From JAPUME01 sp027294185 (GTDB taxonomy: Bacteria > Acidobacteriota > Terriglobia > UBA7540 > JAPUME01), in NCBI GenBank assembly GCA_963555835.3, contig CAUVWZ020000001.1:868001-932000 (forward strand): 64,000 nucleotides of DNA, in the 5' to 3' direction. Under the pieces are notes generated by a model, which saw only the letters and a program-made list of their open reading frames with translations, ran no database searches and was not told the origin of the DNA. A program made the translations under genes and the position numbers. Of the stretch, positions 1 to 8,437 are shown piece after piece (position 1 is the first letter of the stretch; each line of letters begins with the position of its first letter).

Positions 1-634
1 CCAACTCAAAAGCCGAGCGGCGCTCATGCGGGTCCAGTTGAAAAGCCTTCGTAAAGAAGCGGACCTGCACGTCCCAATCGTTCGCCAGCAACCCGTAGAT
101 GAGACTTTCAAAAGCGTCCAGCCGAACCGGAGGGAAACTCCGAACGAAATCACCCCTTTCCATTCCGAAAGTGGGGTCAAGGTTCCGCAACAGGCTCCAT
201 GCGAGCCGGGACTGAAGGCCCAACAGGTCATCGAGCTTGCCCTCTTCCCGAAGGATGGTTGTAATACGGGGCATGTTTATGTTTACCAGTTGAAGGCGAG
301 CGGAAATCGTATCCCCATTCCATTCGAAAGCTCCCGTCACGGCCCAATCCGCCTCGACCACCTGGGCCCCCTTGAAAAGGCTCGCCAGGGTCAGTCCGGA
401 ACCGGGGGGCAACCCCAGAAGTCCGAAACCCGAGCGGCGCTCCTCCCGACTCAACGCATAGGGAGTTGCCGACGACAGCCTCGACTGCAAGACCTCAGCG
501 AAGCTCTCTGAAATCCAGTTGAGTTCCGGACGGCCGCTTAGATTTTCAAACGGGAATACGACCACGGTTTCCGCAGGTGGTGCACCGTACAAAGATGGGG
601 TCAAGAGGAGAAGAAAAAAGACGCGGGTCCTCAT
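1..634 (-). CDS. Exported TolB/CsgG-like protein with TPR-like region, 3' end outside window
   Basis: The minus-strand frame starting at the ATG at 634 stays open for 211 codons up to base 1, so the gene continues beyond the window. The product begins with a signal peptide (MRTRVFFLLLLTPSLYG) and then TVVVFPFENLSGRPELNWI, which matches the start of the TolB-like/FlgO domain found before TPRs in many exported and regulatory proteins. The stretch near the edge (FFTKAFQLDPHERRSAFEL) looks like the first TPR helix pair. It lies 176 bases downstream of another TPR gene on the same strand. Function is unknown; an assembly or envelope scaffold role is only a guess. The open frame and signal peptide are directly visible, the family assignment is from memory. 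Confidence 0.75.
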   Translation of the reverse strand, partial: MRTRVFFLLLLTPSLYGAPPAETVVVFPFENLSGRPELNWISESFAEVLQSRLSSATPYALSREERRSGFGLLGLPPGSGLTLASLFKGAQVVEADWAVTGAFEWNGDTISARLQLVNINMPRITTILREEGKLDDLLGLQSRLAWSLLRNLDPTFGMERGDFVRSFPPVRLDAFESLIYGLLANDWDVQVRFFTKAFQLDPHERRSAFEL

Positions 635-810
635 AGTATTTTCAAACCGCCTTCCCCCTCCGGTGAATTCATTATATCAGAACCCTCATTCGAGAACGGA
701 CGATTCCGACGACTCCCTACCCCCAGCCTGCCACAGGGAACGGCGACGCTCTCTCAGGCAAAGATTCCATCTCAGGGCGATCGAGGCGACTTCACGGAAT
801 CAGGGGGCAC

Positions 811-1629
811 TCAGCGAACTGCGGTCGGGGGATTGGCAAGCAATTCGAGGTAGGGGGGGTACTCAGCCATCAAGAGAAGGTCGGAGTCCTCCTTGATCTT
901 TCCAAAATCGTCGAAGCCGTCCTCCAGCGCCCGCCGCAGGTACCGCACCGCCTCGGGGAACCGGTTCATGGAAGCATAGATTCTAGCGACCTCGAAATAC
1001 ATTCGTTCGTCCCAGCTTCGAGTCTGCATCTCAGTTCCCACGGTCCCGCTCCGCCCCAGGATACCCGAGTCCAGATTTAGGGCGATCCGGTATTCCTGGG
1101 CCGCTTCGGTGTACTTGTTTCTGTGGAAGTAGGCCGTGCCCAGGTTCAAATGGAAAGAGGAGTTATCAGGATCAAGCTGCAACGCTCGGCGGTAGTATTT
1201 CAGCGACTTCTTGTGTCTGCCGACCATGTAAAAAGTGGTGCCGAGGTTGTTCAGGGCCCGAGCGGATTTTCGGTCCAGTTGGTAGGCCCGCTTGTAGGCT
1301 CGTTGCGCCTGCCGCATATTCCCTTGAAATTGCCATGCGACGCCCAACCGGTTCCACAACAGAGGGTCACGGCTCCCCGTCTTCAAGGCCTGCTGGTAGA
1401 AATCAATCGCCTCGTCGTACATCTTTCGGGCCATGTAAAGGTTGGCCTGCTGCTCAGGCCCCATGGCTCGTTTTTGAGGAGGGAAGAGTTCCTGATTGGG
1501 AGGGTTCTGTGTGGCTTCCTCACGAGCGGATAGGGCAGAATTCCCGGGCTCTTCGGCCGTCGCCCACACTCCCGCCGCACCAACCAGACAAGATAGGAGA
1601 AACACTCGAGGGGAAACCATAATCTTCAC
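811..1629 (-). CDS. Exported TPR-repeat protein
   Basis: 272 residues. The N-terminus MKIMVSPRVFLLSCLVGAAG is a clear signal peptide with a cleavage site near WATAEE. Residues about 55-190 contain four consecutive tetratricopeptide repeats (for example YMARKMYDEAIDFYQQALK, AQRAYKRAYQLDRKSARAL, SLKYYRRALQLDPDNSSFH, AAQEYRIALNLD), followed by a looser fifth helix pair. TPRs mediate protein contacts, so this is probably a periplasmic or outer-membrane associated scaffold. It follows the penicillin-binding protein gene on the same strand after 39 bases and precedes a TolB-like gene, suggesting co-transcription with cell wall functions. The specific partner cannot be read from the sequence. Confidence 0.85.
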   Translation of the reverse strand: MKIMVSPRVFLLSCLVGAAGVWATAEEPGNSALSAREEATQNPPNQELFPPQKRAMGPEQQANLYMARKMYDEAIDFYQQALKTGSRDPLLWNRLGVAWQFQGNMRQAQRAYKRAYQLDRKSARALNNLGTTFYMVGRHKKSLKYYRRALQLDPDNSSFHLNLGTAYFHRNKYTEAAQEYRIALNLDSGILGRSGTVGTEMQTRSWDERMYFEVARIYASMNRFPEAVRYLRRALEDGFDDFGKIKEDSDLLLMAEYPPYLELLANPPTAVR

Positions 1630-1668
1630 CCCGGGAATCCGGAGATGACCCTGATGAAAGTTAGTCGC

Positions 1669-4284
1669 CTATGGAAGGCCATCCCCAGGGTCGTTGGAGG
1701 TGGATTCGGCGGGGAGTTCTTCTCCTCTCGCCTCATCTTCAGGTACGCTTTCCTGCTTTTTGCGCCCGCCTCCAAATATGCCGAGAAATCTGCGAAATAT
1801 GCCGCGCCGAGGCCTCCGTTGAGGACCGGTACGATCCCCCAGCCGAGAAGCGTCCTCCCCGTTGGAGGAGGGGACCATACCGGACGGAGTATAGGCTCCC
1901 CCGCCGGGAGACTCGGAATCCTCGGCTGTCAAAATCCGATTGAGCACACCCGGAAGATTATAATCCGGCAGGGCAGGGGCAGGCTCGGTACCCTCGATAA
2001 ATACCTCCACCGTAATGTTCGGCTCGTTCTCGTTGAGGAAGACCTCCTCAGGCACCTCGAACTCGGCAAAGACAACGCCGAGAGGTGGCTCGAAATCCTG
2101 TACATCCTTGTAGGCCGGAACCTCCGTAGCCCGCTTCATGAATTCGGTCCATATCGGCAAGGCAGAACTGGCTCCGCTGAGCCCCAGTTCCCGGTCGTCA
2201 TCATAGCCGACCCATACCGCGCAGATCAGGTTGCTCGTATAACCCACGAACCAACCGTCACGCGAAGTGCCGGTCTTGCCCGCTGCCGGCGCGTTGAACC
2301 CTCTTCTCCGGACGCCTCCTCCCGTGCCCCGGTTGATTACGCTTGCGAGCAGGTTGGTCATAATGTAGCTGATGCGAGGGTCGAGGACCTGTCGAATCTC
2401 GCGGGGGCTCTGCCAGAGGAATTCACCATCCTGATTCCGAACCTCTTCAATCGGGTACGGGCTGTGGTACTCGCCGTGGTTGGCAAAGACCGTATAGGAC
2501 CCGACTATCTCGATGGGGGTGGCAACATAAGCTCCCAGCGCCACCGCAGGAGTCGCCTCAACTTCCCGATTGAACCCGGCCAGTGTGGCCAGTTCTTCCA
2601 CCTTCCAGTAGCCGATGGTTTCGGCCAGCTTCACAGTAGCCACATTCAGCGAAAGCCTCAGGGCTTTCCGCAATGTGACGACGCCGTGATACTCCTGCAT
2701 GTAATTTTCCGGCTCGTAGATCTCTTTGCCGAACTCGAAGCGCGTCGGCTCGTCCACGATCGTGCTGGCGGTCGTGATCAACGGGGTCGATCCGTCAATG
2801 GCTGAATTCAAAGCGGCGGCATAGACAAACGGCTTGAACGAAGAGCCGGGCTGCCGTTTTGCCAGGGCATGGTTCAACTGGCTTGCGCCGTAGTTTCGTC
2901 CTCCGACCAGGGCCCTCAGGGCGCCCGTGTGCGGGTCGATGGCTACCAGGCAGACTTGAGGCTGGAGGGGGTCGTCAGGCCGTTCGACCCGTCCCGCCTC
3001 CTCCAGGGCCTTCAGGCGTTCGTCCAAGGTCGCCATACCTATGCGGACCGCGTCCGAAGCCGCTTTCTGCAGATCCAGATCCAGTGTCGTATAGACGCGA
3101 AAACCCTGTGAGAGCACCTCCTCCTCGGGGAAGCGTCCCAACAACTGTTCGCGCACCAAATCGACGAGATAGGGGGCCTGGCTGGCCTCAAAGTTCTGGG
3201 GAGCCACCTCCAGGGGAGTGTTCCGTGCCTGCTCGGCTTCGATCGGATTCAGCGCCCCGATTTCCTCCATCTGGCCGATCACCATGTCCCGTCGAGCCTT
3301 GGCACGTTCCGGATGCTTGTAGGGGGCATAGATGTTCGGGGCTCGGATAATTCCGGCCAGAAACGCCGACTCCCCCAAGCTGAGGTTGCTGACTTCTTTG
3401 TCGAAATAGGCGCGCGCGGCCTCGCCAAAACCATGAATGCCGAAACTTCCCCGGTGCCCCAGATAAATCTGGTTCGAGTAATGTTCGAAAATCTCCTCTT
3501 TGGACAGGCGGGCTTCCAGAAGCAGGGATATGTAGATCTCCGCCAGCTTACGCTTGAGGGTCCTCTCACGAGTCAGGAAGAAATTTCGCGCCAACTGCAT
3601 GGTAACGGTGCTGGTGCCTCGAAAGTCATTCATGGGGGCCACCAGGATGCGATAAAAATTAATCCCGAAGTGGTTAAGAAATTGACGATCTTCGGTGGCA
3701 ATGACGGCATCCCGCAGCACTTTCGGGATGTCGGCATAGCGCACCAGCCGCCGCTTTGTCCGGCTGCGGCCGAACAGCGTCGTAATGAGCTCCGGCTCGA
3801 GCAGATACAGTGACCGCGGACGCCGGTCACCTCGGCCGACAATGGAATCAATCTTCCCATCCCGGAAGTAGATTGTGGCCGCATTCCCTCCTTTATGGAA
3901 AGAACTCGGCCCGGGATCGATCTGAACAAAATCCTTCCCCACCTGATAGAAGCCCAGGGGGGAGCGCTCCACCCCTTCCGAATATCCTGCGCGCCGCAAC
4001 CGCCTTGCGACCTCCTCCAGGGAGAACTCATAGCCGGGAGCCACCGCTGTGGGCGCCGCAAAGACCAGTGCCGTGCGATTGAAGACATCTCCGCTCAACC
4101 GCGCGTCAATCAGCCGGGAAAAACGAACGTAATAGTGGAGCAGCACAGCGCCGCTTAGCAGAAAAGTGAAAATGACCACCGCCACCAGGGCGCGCCAAAG
4201 CGGACTGCGATTTCGCCACGGCATTCGCCAGGTGGGTCGGGGTCCGCCGCCTCGTTTTCTTCTGGAATGTGTTCCGGCTGCCAC
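1669..4284 (-). CDS. mrcB: Class A penicillin-binding protein (PBP1b-like bifunctional transglycosylase/transpeptidase)
   Basis: 871 residues. Polymerises lipid II into glycan strands and cross-links them in the periplasm. Domains in order: basic cytoplasmic N-terminus; one membrane helix at about 33-53; a UB2H-like segment with VFAAPTAVAPGYEFSLEEVA typical of PBP1b; a GT51 glycosyltransferase domain at about 180-370 with ATEDRQFLNHFGINFYRI and the GTSTVTMQLARNF motif; then a transpeptidase domain with the active-site PGSSFKPF (SxxK), SLN and KTGTSRDG motifs. The C-terminal about 90 residues are Pro, Ser and Arg rich and probably disordered. The start is 3 bases after the stop of the small membrane protein gene, so the two are translated from one message. 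Assignment to PBP1b rather than PBP1a rests on the UB2H-like segment. Confidence 0.93.
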   Translation of the reverse strand: MAAGTHSRRKRGGGPRPTWRMPWRNRSPLWRALVAVVIFTFLLSGAVLLHYYVRFSRLIDARLSGDVFNRTALVFAAPTAVAPGYEFSLEEVARRLRRAGYSEGVERSPLGFYQVGKDFVQIDPGPSSFHKGGNAATIYFRDGKIDSIVGRGDRRPRSLYLLEPELITTLFGRSRTKRRLVRYADIPKVLRDAVIATEDRQFLNHFGINFYRILVAPMNDFRGTSTVTMQLARNFFLTRERTLKRKLAEIYISLLLEARLSKEEIFEHYSNQIYLGHRGSFGIHGFGEAARAYFDKEVSNLSLGESAFLAGIIRAPNIYAPYKHPERAKARRDMVIGQMEEIGALNPIEAEQARNTPLEVAPQNFEASQAPYLVDLVREQLLGRFPEEEVLSQGFRVYTTLDLDLQKAASDAVRIGMATLDERLKALEEAGRVERPDDPLQPQVCLVAIDPHTGALRALVGGRNYGASQLNHALAKRQPGSSFKPFVYAAALNSAIDGSTPLITTASTIVDEPTRFEFGKEIYEPENYMQEYHGVVTLRKALRLSLNVATVKLAETIGYWKVEELATLAGFNREVEATPAVALGAYVATPIEIVGSYTVFANHGEYHSPYPIEEVRNQDGEFLWQSPREIRQVLDPRISYIMTNLLASVINRGTGGGVRRRGFNAPAAGKTGTSRDGWFVGYTSNLICAVWVGYDDDRELGLSGASSALPIWTEFMKRATEVPAYKDVQDFEPPLGVVFAEFEVPEEVFLNENEPNITVEVFIEGTEPAPALPDYNLPGVLNRILTAEDSESPGGGAYTPSGMVPSSNGEDASRLGDRTGPQRRPRRGIFRRFLGIFGGGRKKQESVPEDEARGEELPAESTSNDPGDGLP

Positions 4285-4287
4285 GGG

Positions 4288-4662
4288 TTATAATCCCCGG
4301 TTTACGCTGGATGGACTGAAGTGGAGTTGAAACGTATGAACTTTTAGATCGACCGGTACGGTGTAGTGGACGGCGATAGAAACCCTCTTAAAGCTTACTT
4401 CGACCTGGACTTGATCGCGTGTAACGGGCAGATCGAGGGCGATTGCTTCTTCCAAGATGTGATTCACGACCATTTCAGCCGGCCAACGGTGAACCGTGGC
4501 CTGGAGCGCCTCCTGGCGAAGCGTGTCCCTGAGCTGGAAATTGCCGATGTAGGCAGGGAGCAACTTCATAAACAGAAAAGCGGCCAAACCCCACAACAAG
4601 AGGGCAGAAAGACCTTTTAGCCTGACCCCGCCTTTTTCCGAGATTCGCATTTCACCCCACAC
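4288..4662 (-). CDS. Small membrane-anchored protein, DUF4845-like architecture
   Basis: 124 residues: short basic N-terminus, one membrane helix at about 19-38 (LSALLLWGLAAFLFMKLLPAY), then a small soluble domain ending in a beta-rich segment (VEVSFKRVSIAVHYTVPVDL). The layout of helix, LxPxYxxxFxxRD and a final YxVPVDL strand resembles DUF4845-type proteins, but I cannot confirm the family. A clear paralogue is encoded at 29148-29498. It sits 15 bases behind proS and 3 bases before the PBP gene, so it belongs to that transcription unit. An alternative start is the ATG four codons downstream (MRISEKGG). Function unknown. Confidence 0.75.
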   Translation of the reverse strand: MWGEMRISEKGGVRLKGLSALLLWGLAAFLFMKLLPAYIGNFQLRDTLRQEALQATVHRWPAEMVVNHILEEAIALDLPVTRDQVQVEVSFKRVSIAVHYTVPVDLKVHTFQLHFSPSSVNRGL

Positions 4663-4677
4663 AAACCGATTGCAGTT

Positions 4678-6381
4678 CTATCCGGGGCGCAACCGCCGCG
4701 TCTCGAGCTCACCTGCCGCCCGCTCGATTCTAACATCCGTCATTTCCCTTGTCGAGCGGTCCAGGATTTCCGTCAAACCCTTCTCGAATTTCTTCCGCCC
4801 CAGGGTCAATCGATAAGGAACACCCGTGAGGTCGGCATCCTTGAACTTCACACCCGGCCGCTCATCCCGGTCGTCGTATAACACATCGATCCCGCGCGAG
4901 CGCATCTCCTCATAGAGCTTGTCCCCGGCTTCCCGCAGCGCTGCAATTTCCATATTCGTCACCGTCAGGATTACCTCAAAGGGCGCCACGCTTGCCGGCA
5001 GGGCCGTGCCGTCGGCATCTATATTCTGTTCGATGGCAGCGGTGAGAATCCTCTCCAGGCCGATCCCGTAAGAACCCATGTAGAGGCTTACCTGCTTGCC
5101 TGCGCGGTCGAGAACCCGGGCGCCCATGGTGTCCGAGTAGCGAGTGCCGAGCTGGAAAACATGTCCGATTTCAATGGACTTGGAGACCTTCAACCGAAGA
5201 CCGCAAAGGATGCAAAGATCACCATCCACCACCTCGTGCAGGTCGTGATATTCGGCCTTGAAATCCTTTCCGGGAGTGACGTAGCGCAGGTGCGTGTCTT
5301 TCTGATTCGCCCCCGAAATCATGTTCCGGCGGCCCTCGAGGCCCGCCTCGGCAATGATTCGGACACCCTTTAGTTTGACGGGGCCCACAAATCCAAGCGG
5401 ACCGCCCAAATAACGCTCCGCCTCTTCCGGCGTCGCAGGCCGGAATACGTCGGTCCCCAGAACCTCCGCCAGCTTCGATTCGCTCAATTGGCGATCGCCC
5501 CGTAGGAGCAGCAGTACCGGCTTGTCCTCCGCAACGTACAACAGCGATTTGATGAACCGGGCGGCCACCTCCCCGGTGAATTTCACCATATCTTCAATCG
5601 TACGCTGCCCCGGGGTAGGAAACGGTTCCGGCGAATGCTGGGAGGAATCGTCTTCGACCGGAGAGGGGCGTGAGGTTGCCTTCTCCCGATTGGCCGCATA
5701 CCCGCAGGAGCACAGCACGACCCAATCTTCTCCCGCGTCGCTCAGGACCATGAATTCATGAGAAAGCTTTCCGCCCATCGCCCCCGATGATGCCTCCACG
5801 ATCTTGTACTTCAACCCGCAACGCTCAAAGATGCGGCAGTAAGCATCGTAGTGTTTCTTGTAGCTGACCTCCATGGCCGCCGGGTCGAGATCAAAGGAAT
5901 AGGAATCCTTCATGATGAACTGCCTCATGCGCAGCAGGCCGGACTTGGGGCGCGGCTCGTCGCGGAACTTTTCCTGGATTTGGTACCAGATTTGAGGCAG
6001 TTGGCGGTAGGAACGCAGCTCCCTGCGGGCGATGTCGGTCATGCCCTCTTCATGCGTGATGCCCAGGCAAAGATCGCGCTGGTTGCGGTCCTTCAGCCGG
6101 AACATGATTTGACCCACCTGGTCCCAGCGCCCGCTCTCCTGCCAGAGTTCCGCCGGATTCAGAGCCGGCAAGTAAAACTCCTGCGCGCCGATCGCGTCCA
6201 TCTCTTCCCGGACGATCCGCGTAATCTTCAGGAAAGATCGCTGCGCCAAATAAAGATAAACGTAGATGCCGGAAGCGATCTGCCGCACGTACCCGGCTCT
6301 CAAGAGCAGCTTATGGCTGGGTGCTTCCGCCTCCGCCGGCACTTCGCGCAAGGTGGGAATAAAAAGTTTGCTCCAACGCAT
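4678..6381 (-). CDS. proS: Prolyl-tRNA synthetase (bacterial type with editing insertion)
   Basis: 567 residues, the usual size for the bacterial ProS that has an editing domain inserted between class II motifs 2 and 3. Charges tRNA-Pro with proline in the cytoplasm. Visible landmarks: start MRWSKLFIPTLREVP; the AELWQESGRW segment; motif 2 RPKSGLLRMRQFIMKDSYSF; an insertion around residues 220-380; motif 3 GSYGIGLERILTAAIEQ; and the C-terminal anticodon-binding domain with VLYDDRDERPGVKFKDADL. It is the first gene of the leftward run proS, small membrane protein, PBP, TPR protein, TolB-like protein. It is divergent from rpiB across about 265 bases in which I see no further gene. Confidence 0.97.
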   Translation of the reverse strand: MRWSKLFIPTLREVPAEAEAPSHKLLLRAGYVRQIASGIYVYLYLAQRSFLKITRIVREEMDAIGAQEFYLPALNPAELWQESGRWDQVGQIMFRLKDRNQRDLCLGITHEEGMTDIARRELRSYRQLPQIWYQIQEKFRDEPRPKSGLLRMRQFIMKDSYSFDLDPAAMEVSYKKHYDAYCRIFERCGLKYKIVEASSGAMGGKLSHEFMVLSDAGEDWVVLCSCGYAANREKATSRPSPVEDDSSQHSPEPFPTPGQRTIEDMVKFTGEVAARFIKSLLYVAEDKPVLLLLRGDRQLSESKLAEVLGTDVFRPATPEEAERYLGGPLGFVGPVKLKGVRIIAEAGLEGRRNMISGANQKDTHLRYVTPGKDFKAEYHDLHEVVDGDLCILCGLRLKVSKSIEIGHVFQLGTRYSDTMGARVLDRAGKQVSLYMGSYGIGLERILTAAIEQNIDADGTALPASVAPFEVILTVTNMEIAALREAGDKLYEEMRSRGIDVLYDDRDERPGVKFKDADLTGVPYRLTLGRKKFEKGLTEILDRSTREMTDVRIERAAGELETRRLRPG

Positions 6382-6646
6382 TCAGGATTTATTCAGTCAC
6401 TTTCATTTATTTTCAATTTACCCCGTTTCCCACCGGCCAATGTGGGATGTGGGAACATCTTGCGCTGAAAATGTCCACGGCGGTACCGCATCCGCCGAGA
6501 TTCGCATTGTTCAGGAGAAGCGCATCTGTTGTCAAGCCAGGCGATATTTCCGTTGGATCGTCGAGCGCCTCCTGGTGAATGGGTTCAGCCGGTTCGGGAA
6601 ATCCAGTTGCCAGGTCTCGGAGGCTCACGTAAAATCGAATAGGATC

Positions 6647-7102
6647 ATGGCATCTGAGAAAATTCCGATCGCTCTGGGCGCCGACCACGCCGGATACCGG
6701 CTGAAGGAGCGACTGCGCGCCTATTTGAGCGACAAAGGCTATCAGGTCGAAGACCTCGGCACTCATTCCGAGCAGTCCGCCGATTACCCTGACTTTGCCG
6801 CCAGGGTCGCCGAACAGGTTCAGGCGCAAAAAGCGAAATTCGGCGTGCTGGTCTGCGGAACGGGAATCGGCATGGCCATGGCAGCCAACAAGATGCCGGG
6901 GATTCGGGCCTCGGCCTGCAATGATACGCTCGCAGCCTTGTTGAGCCGTTCCCACAATGATGCGAACATACTCACTCTGGGAAGCCGCACCGTCGATGAG
7001 CCTACGGCCAGAAAAATCCTCGACGTTTGGCTCTCAACACCCTTTGCCGGAGGACGTCACCAGAGCCGCGTCCGAAAGATCCAGAAACTTGAAAATCATT
7101 AA
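6647..7102 (+). CDS. rpiB: Ribose-5-phosphate isomerase B
   Basis: 151 residues. Interconverts ribose 5-phosphate and ribulose 5-phosphate in the non-oxidative pentose phosphate pathway. The family start is visible as IALGADHAGYRLKERL and the catalytic loop as GVLVCGTGIGMAMAANKMPG, with the Cys acting as general base in this family; RTVDEPTARKILDVWL closes the fold. The frame is open far upstream, but homology begins only at MASEKIPIALG, so the ATG at 6647 is the start; a weak AGGA lies just before it. It is followed after 14 bases by glyA, the same pairing seen in many bacteria. Confidence 0.95.
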   Translation: MASEKIPIALGADHAGYRLKERLRAYLSDKGYQVEDLGTHSEQSADYPDFAARVAEQVQAQKAKFGVLVCGTGIGMAMAANKMPGIRASACNDTLAALLSRSHNDANILTLGSRTVDEPTARKILDVWLSTPFAGGRHQSRVRKIQKLENH

Positions 7103-7116
7103 ATTACGGAGAAGGC

Positions 7117-8412
7117 ATGATGAGTTCTGATCTTCCCCCTCGCCTGCGTTCGTTGCAGGCCGTCGACCCCGATATCGCACAGGCCATCGAGAGCGAAGTC
7201 GAGCGCCAAGCTTCAACGCTGGAGCTGATCGCCTCGGAGAACTTCGTCAGCGAAGCCGTCCTCGAAGCTGCCGGGTCGGTGATGACCAACAAGTACGCCG
7301 AAGGATTGCCGGGTCGGCGTTACTACGGGGGCTGTGAATTCGTGGATCAGGCCGAGACGCTCGCCATCGAGCGCGCAAAGAAGCTCTTCGGGGCCGAACA
7401 CGCGAACGTCCAGGCGCATTCCGGCAGCCAGGCCAATATGGCCGTCTATATTACCGTCATGAAACCGGGCGAGACGATGCTGGGCATGGACCTGGCACAC
7501 GGCGGCCACCTCACCCACGGCCACCGCTTGAATTTTTCCGGCAAGACCTTCCACATCGTAAGCTACGGCGTGCGACGCGACATCGAAACCATCGACTACG
7601 ACGAGTTGGAACGCATCGCCATCGAGCAGAAGCCCCGTCTGATTGTAGCCGGTGCCAGCGCCTACCCGCGCAGGCTCGACTTCGAGCGTTTCGCCGCCAT
7701 CGCCGGGAAAGCCGGCGCGTTATTGATGGTCGATATGGCGCACATCGCCGGACTGGTCGCGGCCGGGGTTCACCCGAGTCCGTTCCCGCATGCGGACTTC
7801 GTCACCACCACGACACACAAGACCCTGCGCGGACCGCGCGGTGGAGCGGTTTTCTGCCGGGCGGAAAATGCCAAGAAGATCGACAAGGTGGTCTTCCCCG
7901 GCATTCAGGGTGGCCCGCTGATGCATGTGATCGCCGCCAAGGCCGTCTGCTTCCGGGAAGCCTTGCTGCCTGAGTTCGGCGACTACCAGCGACAAATCGT
8001 CGCCAATGCCAAAGTGCTGGCCGACACGCTGCAAGCCGCAGGCTTCCGGCTGGTTTCCGGTGGAACCGACACCCACCTGCTGCTGGTCGATGTCGCCTCA
8101 CGCGGCCTCACCGGCAAACAGGCCGAGAAATCCCTCGAGCAGGCCGGCATCACCGTCAACAAGAACGCCATCCCCTTCGACACCCATCCCCCCATGGTGG
8201 CCAGCGGCATCCGCATCGGCACGCCTGCTGTGACCACTCGCGGCCTGAAGGAGCCGGAAATTCGTCAGGTTGGTCAATGGATTTCGACCGTGCTGGGGGA
8301 CCCCGAAAACGAGTCAATCATTCGACGCGTCCGGGGCGAGGTGGAAGAGCTTACCGAGAAATTCCCACTGTATGAAAACCGCCGCACTGCGGTGGCGCAG
8401 CGGTCCGTCTAA
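7117..8412 (+). CDS. glyA: Serine hydroxymethyltransferase
   Basis: 431 residues. PLP enzyme converting serine and tetrahydrofolate to glycine and 5,10-methylene-tetrahydrofolate. Landmarks: ELIASENFVSEAVLEAAGS; NKYAEGLPGRRYYGGCEFVD; the PLP lysine in TTTTHKTLRGPRGG; and the substrate site GGTDTHLLLVD. Length and motif order are normal. The start ATG at 7117 is preceded by GGAGAAGG (7109-7116 region), and the gene follows rpiB by 14 bases, so the two are likely co-transcribed. Just after the stop, ATCCAC-TC-GTGGAT (8413-8426) is a small perfect palindrome between the convergent glyA and DUF885 genes, without a T-run. Confidence 0.97.
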   Translation: MMSSDLPPRLRSLQAVDPDIAQAIESEVERQASTLELIASENFVSEAVLEAAGSVMTNKYAEGLPGRRYYGGCEFVDQAETLAIERAKKLFGAEHANVQAHSGSQANMAVYITVMKPGETMLGMDLAHGGHLTHGHRLNFSGKTFHIVSYGVRRDIETIDYDELERIAIEQKPRLIVAGASAYPRRLDFERFAAIAGKAGALLMVDMAHIAGLVAAGVHPSPFPHADFVTTTTHKTLRGPRGGAVFCRAENAKKIDKVVFPGIQGGPLMHVIAAKAVCFREALLPEFGDYQRQIVANAKVLADTLQAAGFRLVSGGTDTHLLLVDVASRGLTGKQAEKSLEQAGITVNKNAIPFDTHPPMVASGIRIGTPAVTTRGLKEPEIRQVGQWISTVLGDPENESIIRRVRGEVEELTEKFPLYENRRTAVAQRSV

Positions 8413-8437
8413 ATCCACTCGTGGATAGGTTTCCCTA

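Noticed and set aside
1645..2805. Plus-strand frame of 386 codons opposite the PBP gene
   Set aside because: The PBP motifs on the minus strand explain this stretch completely.
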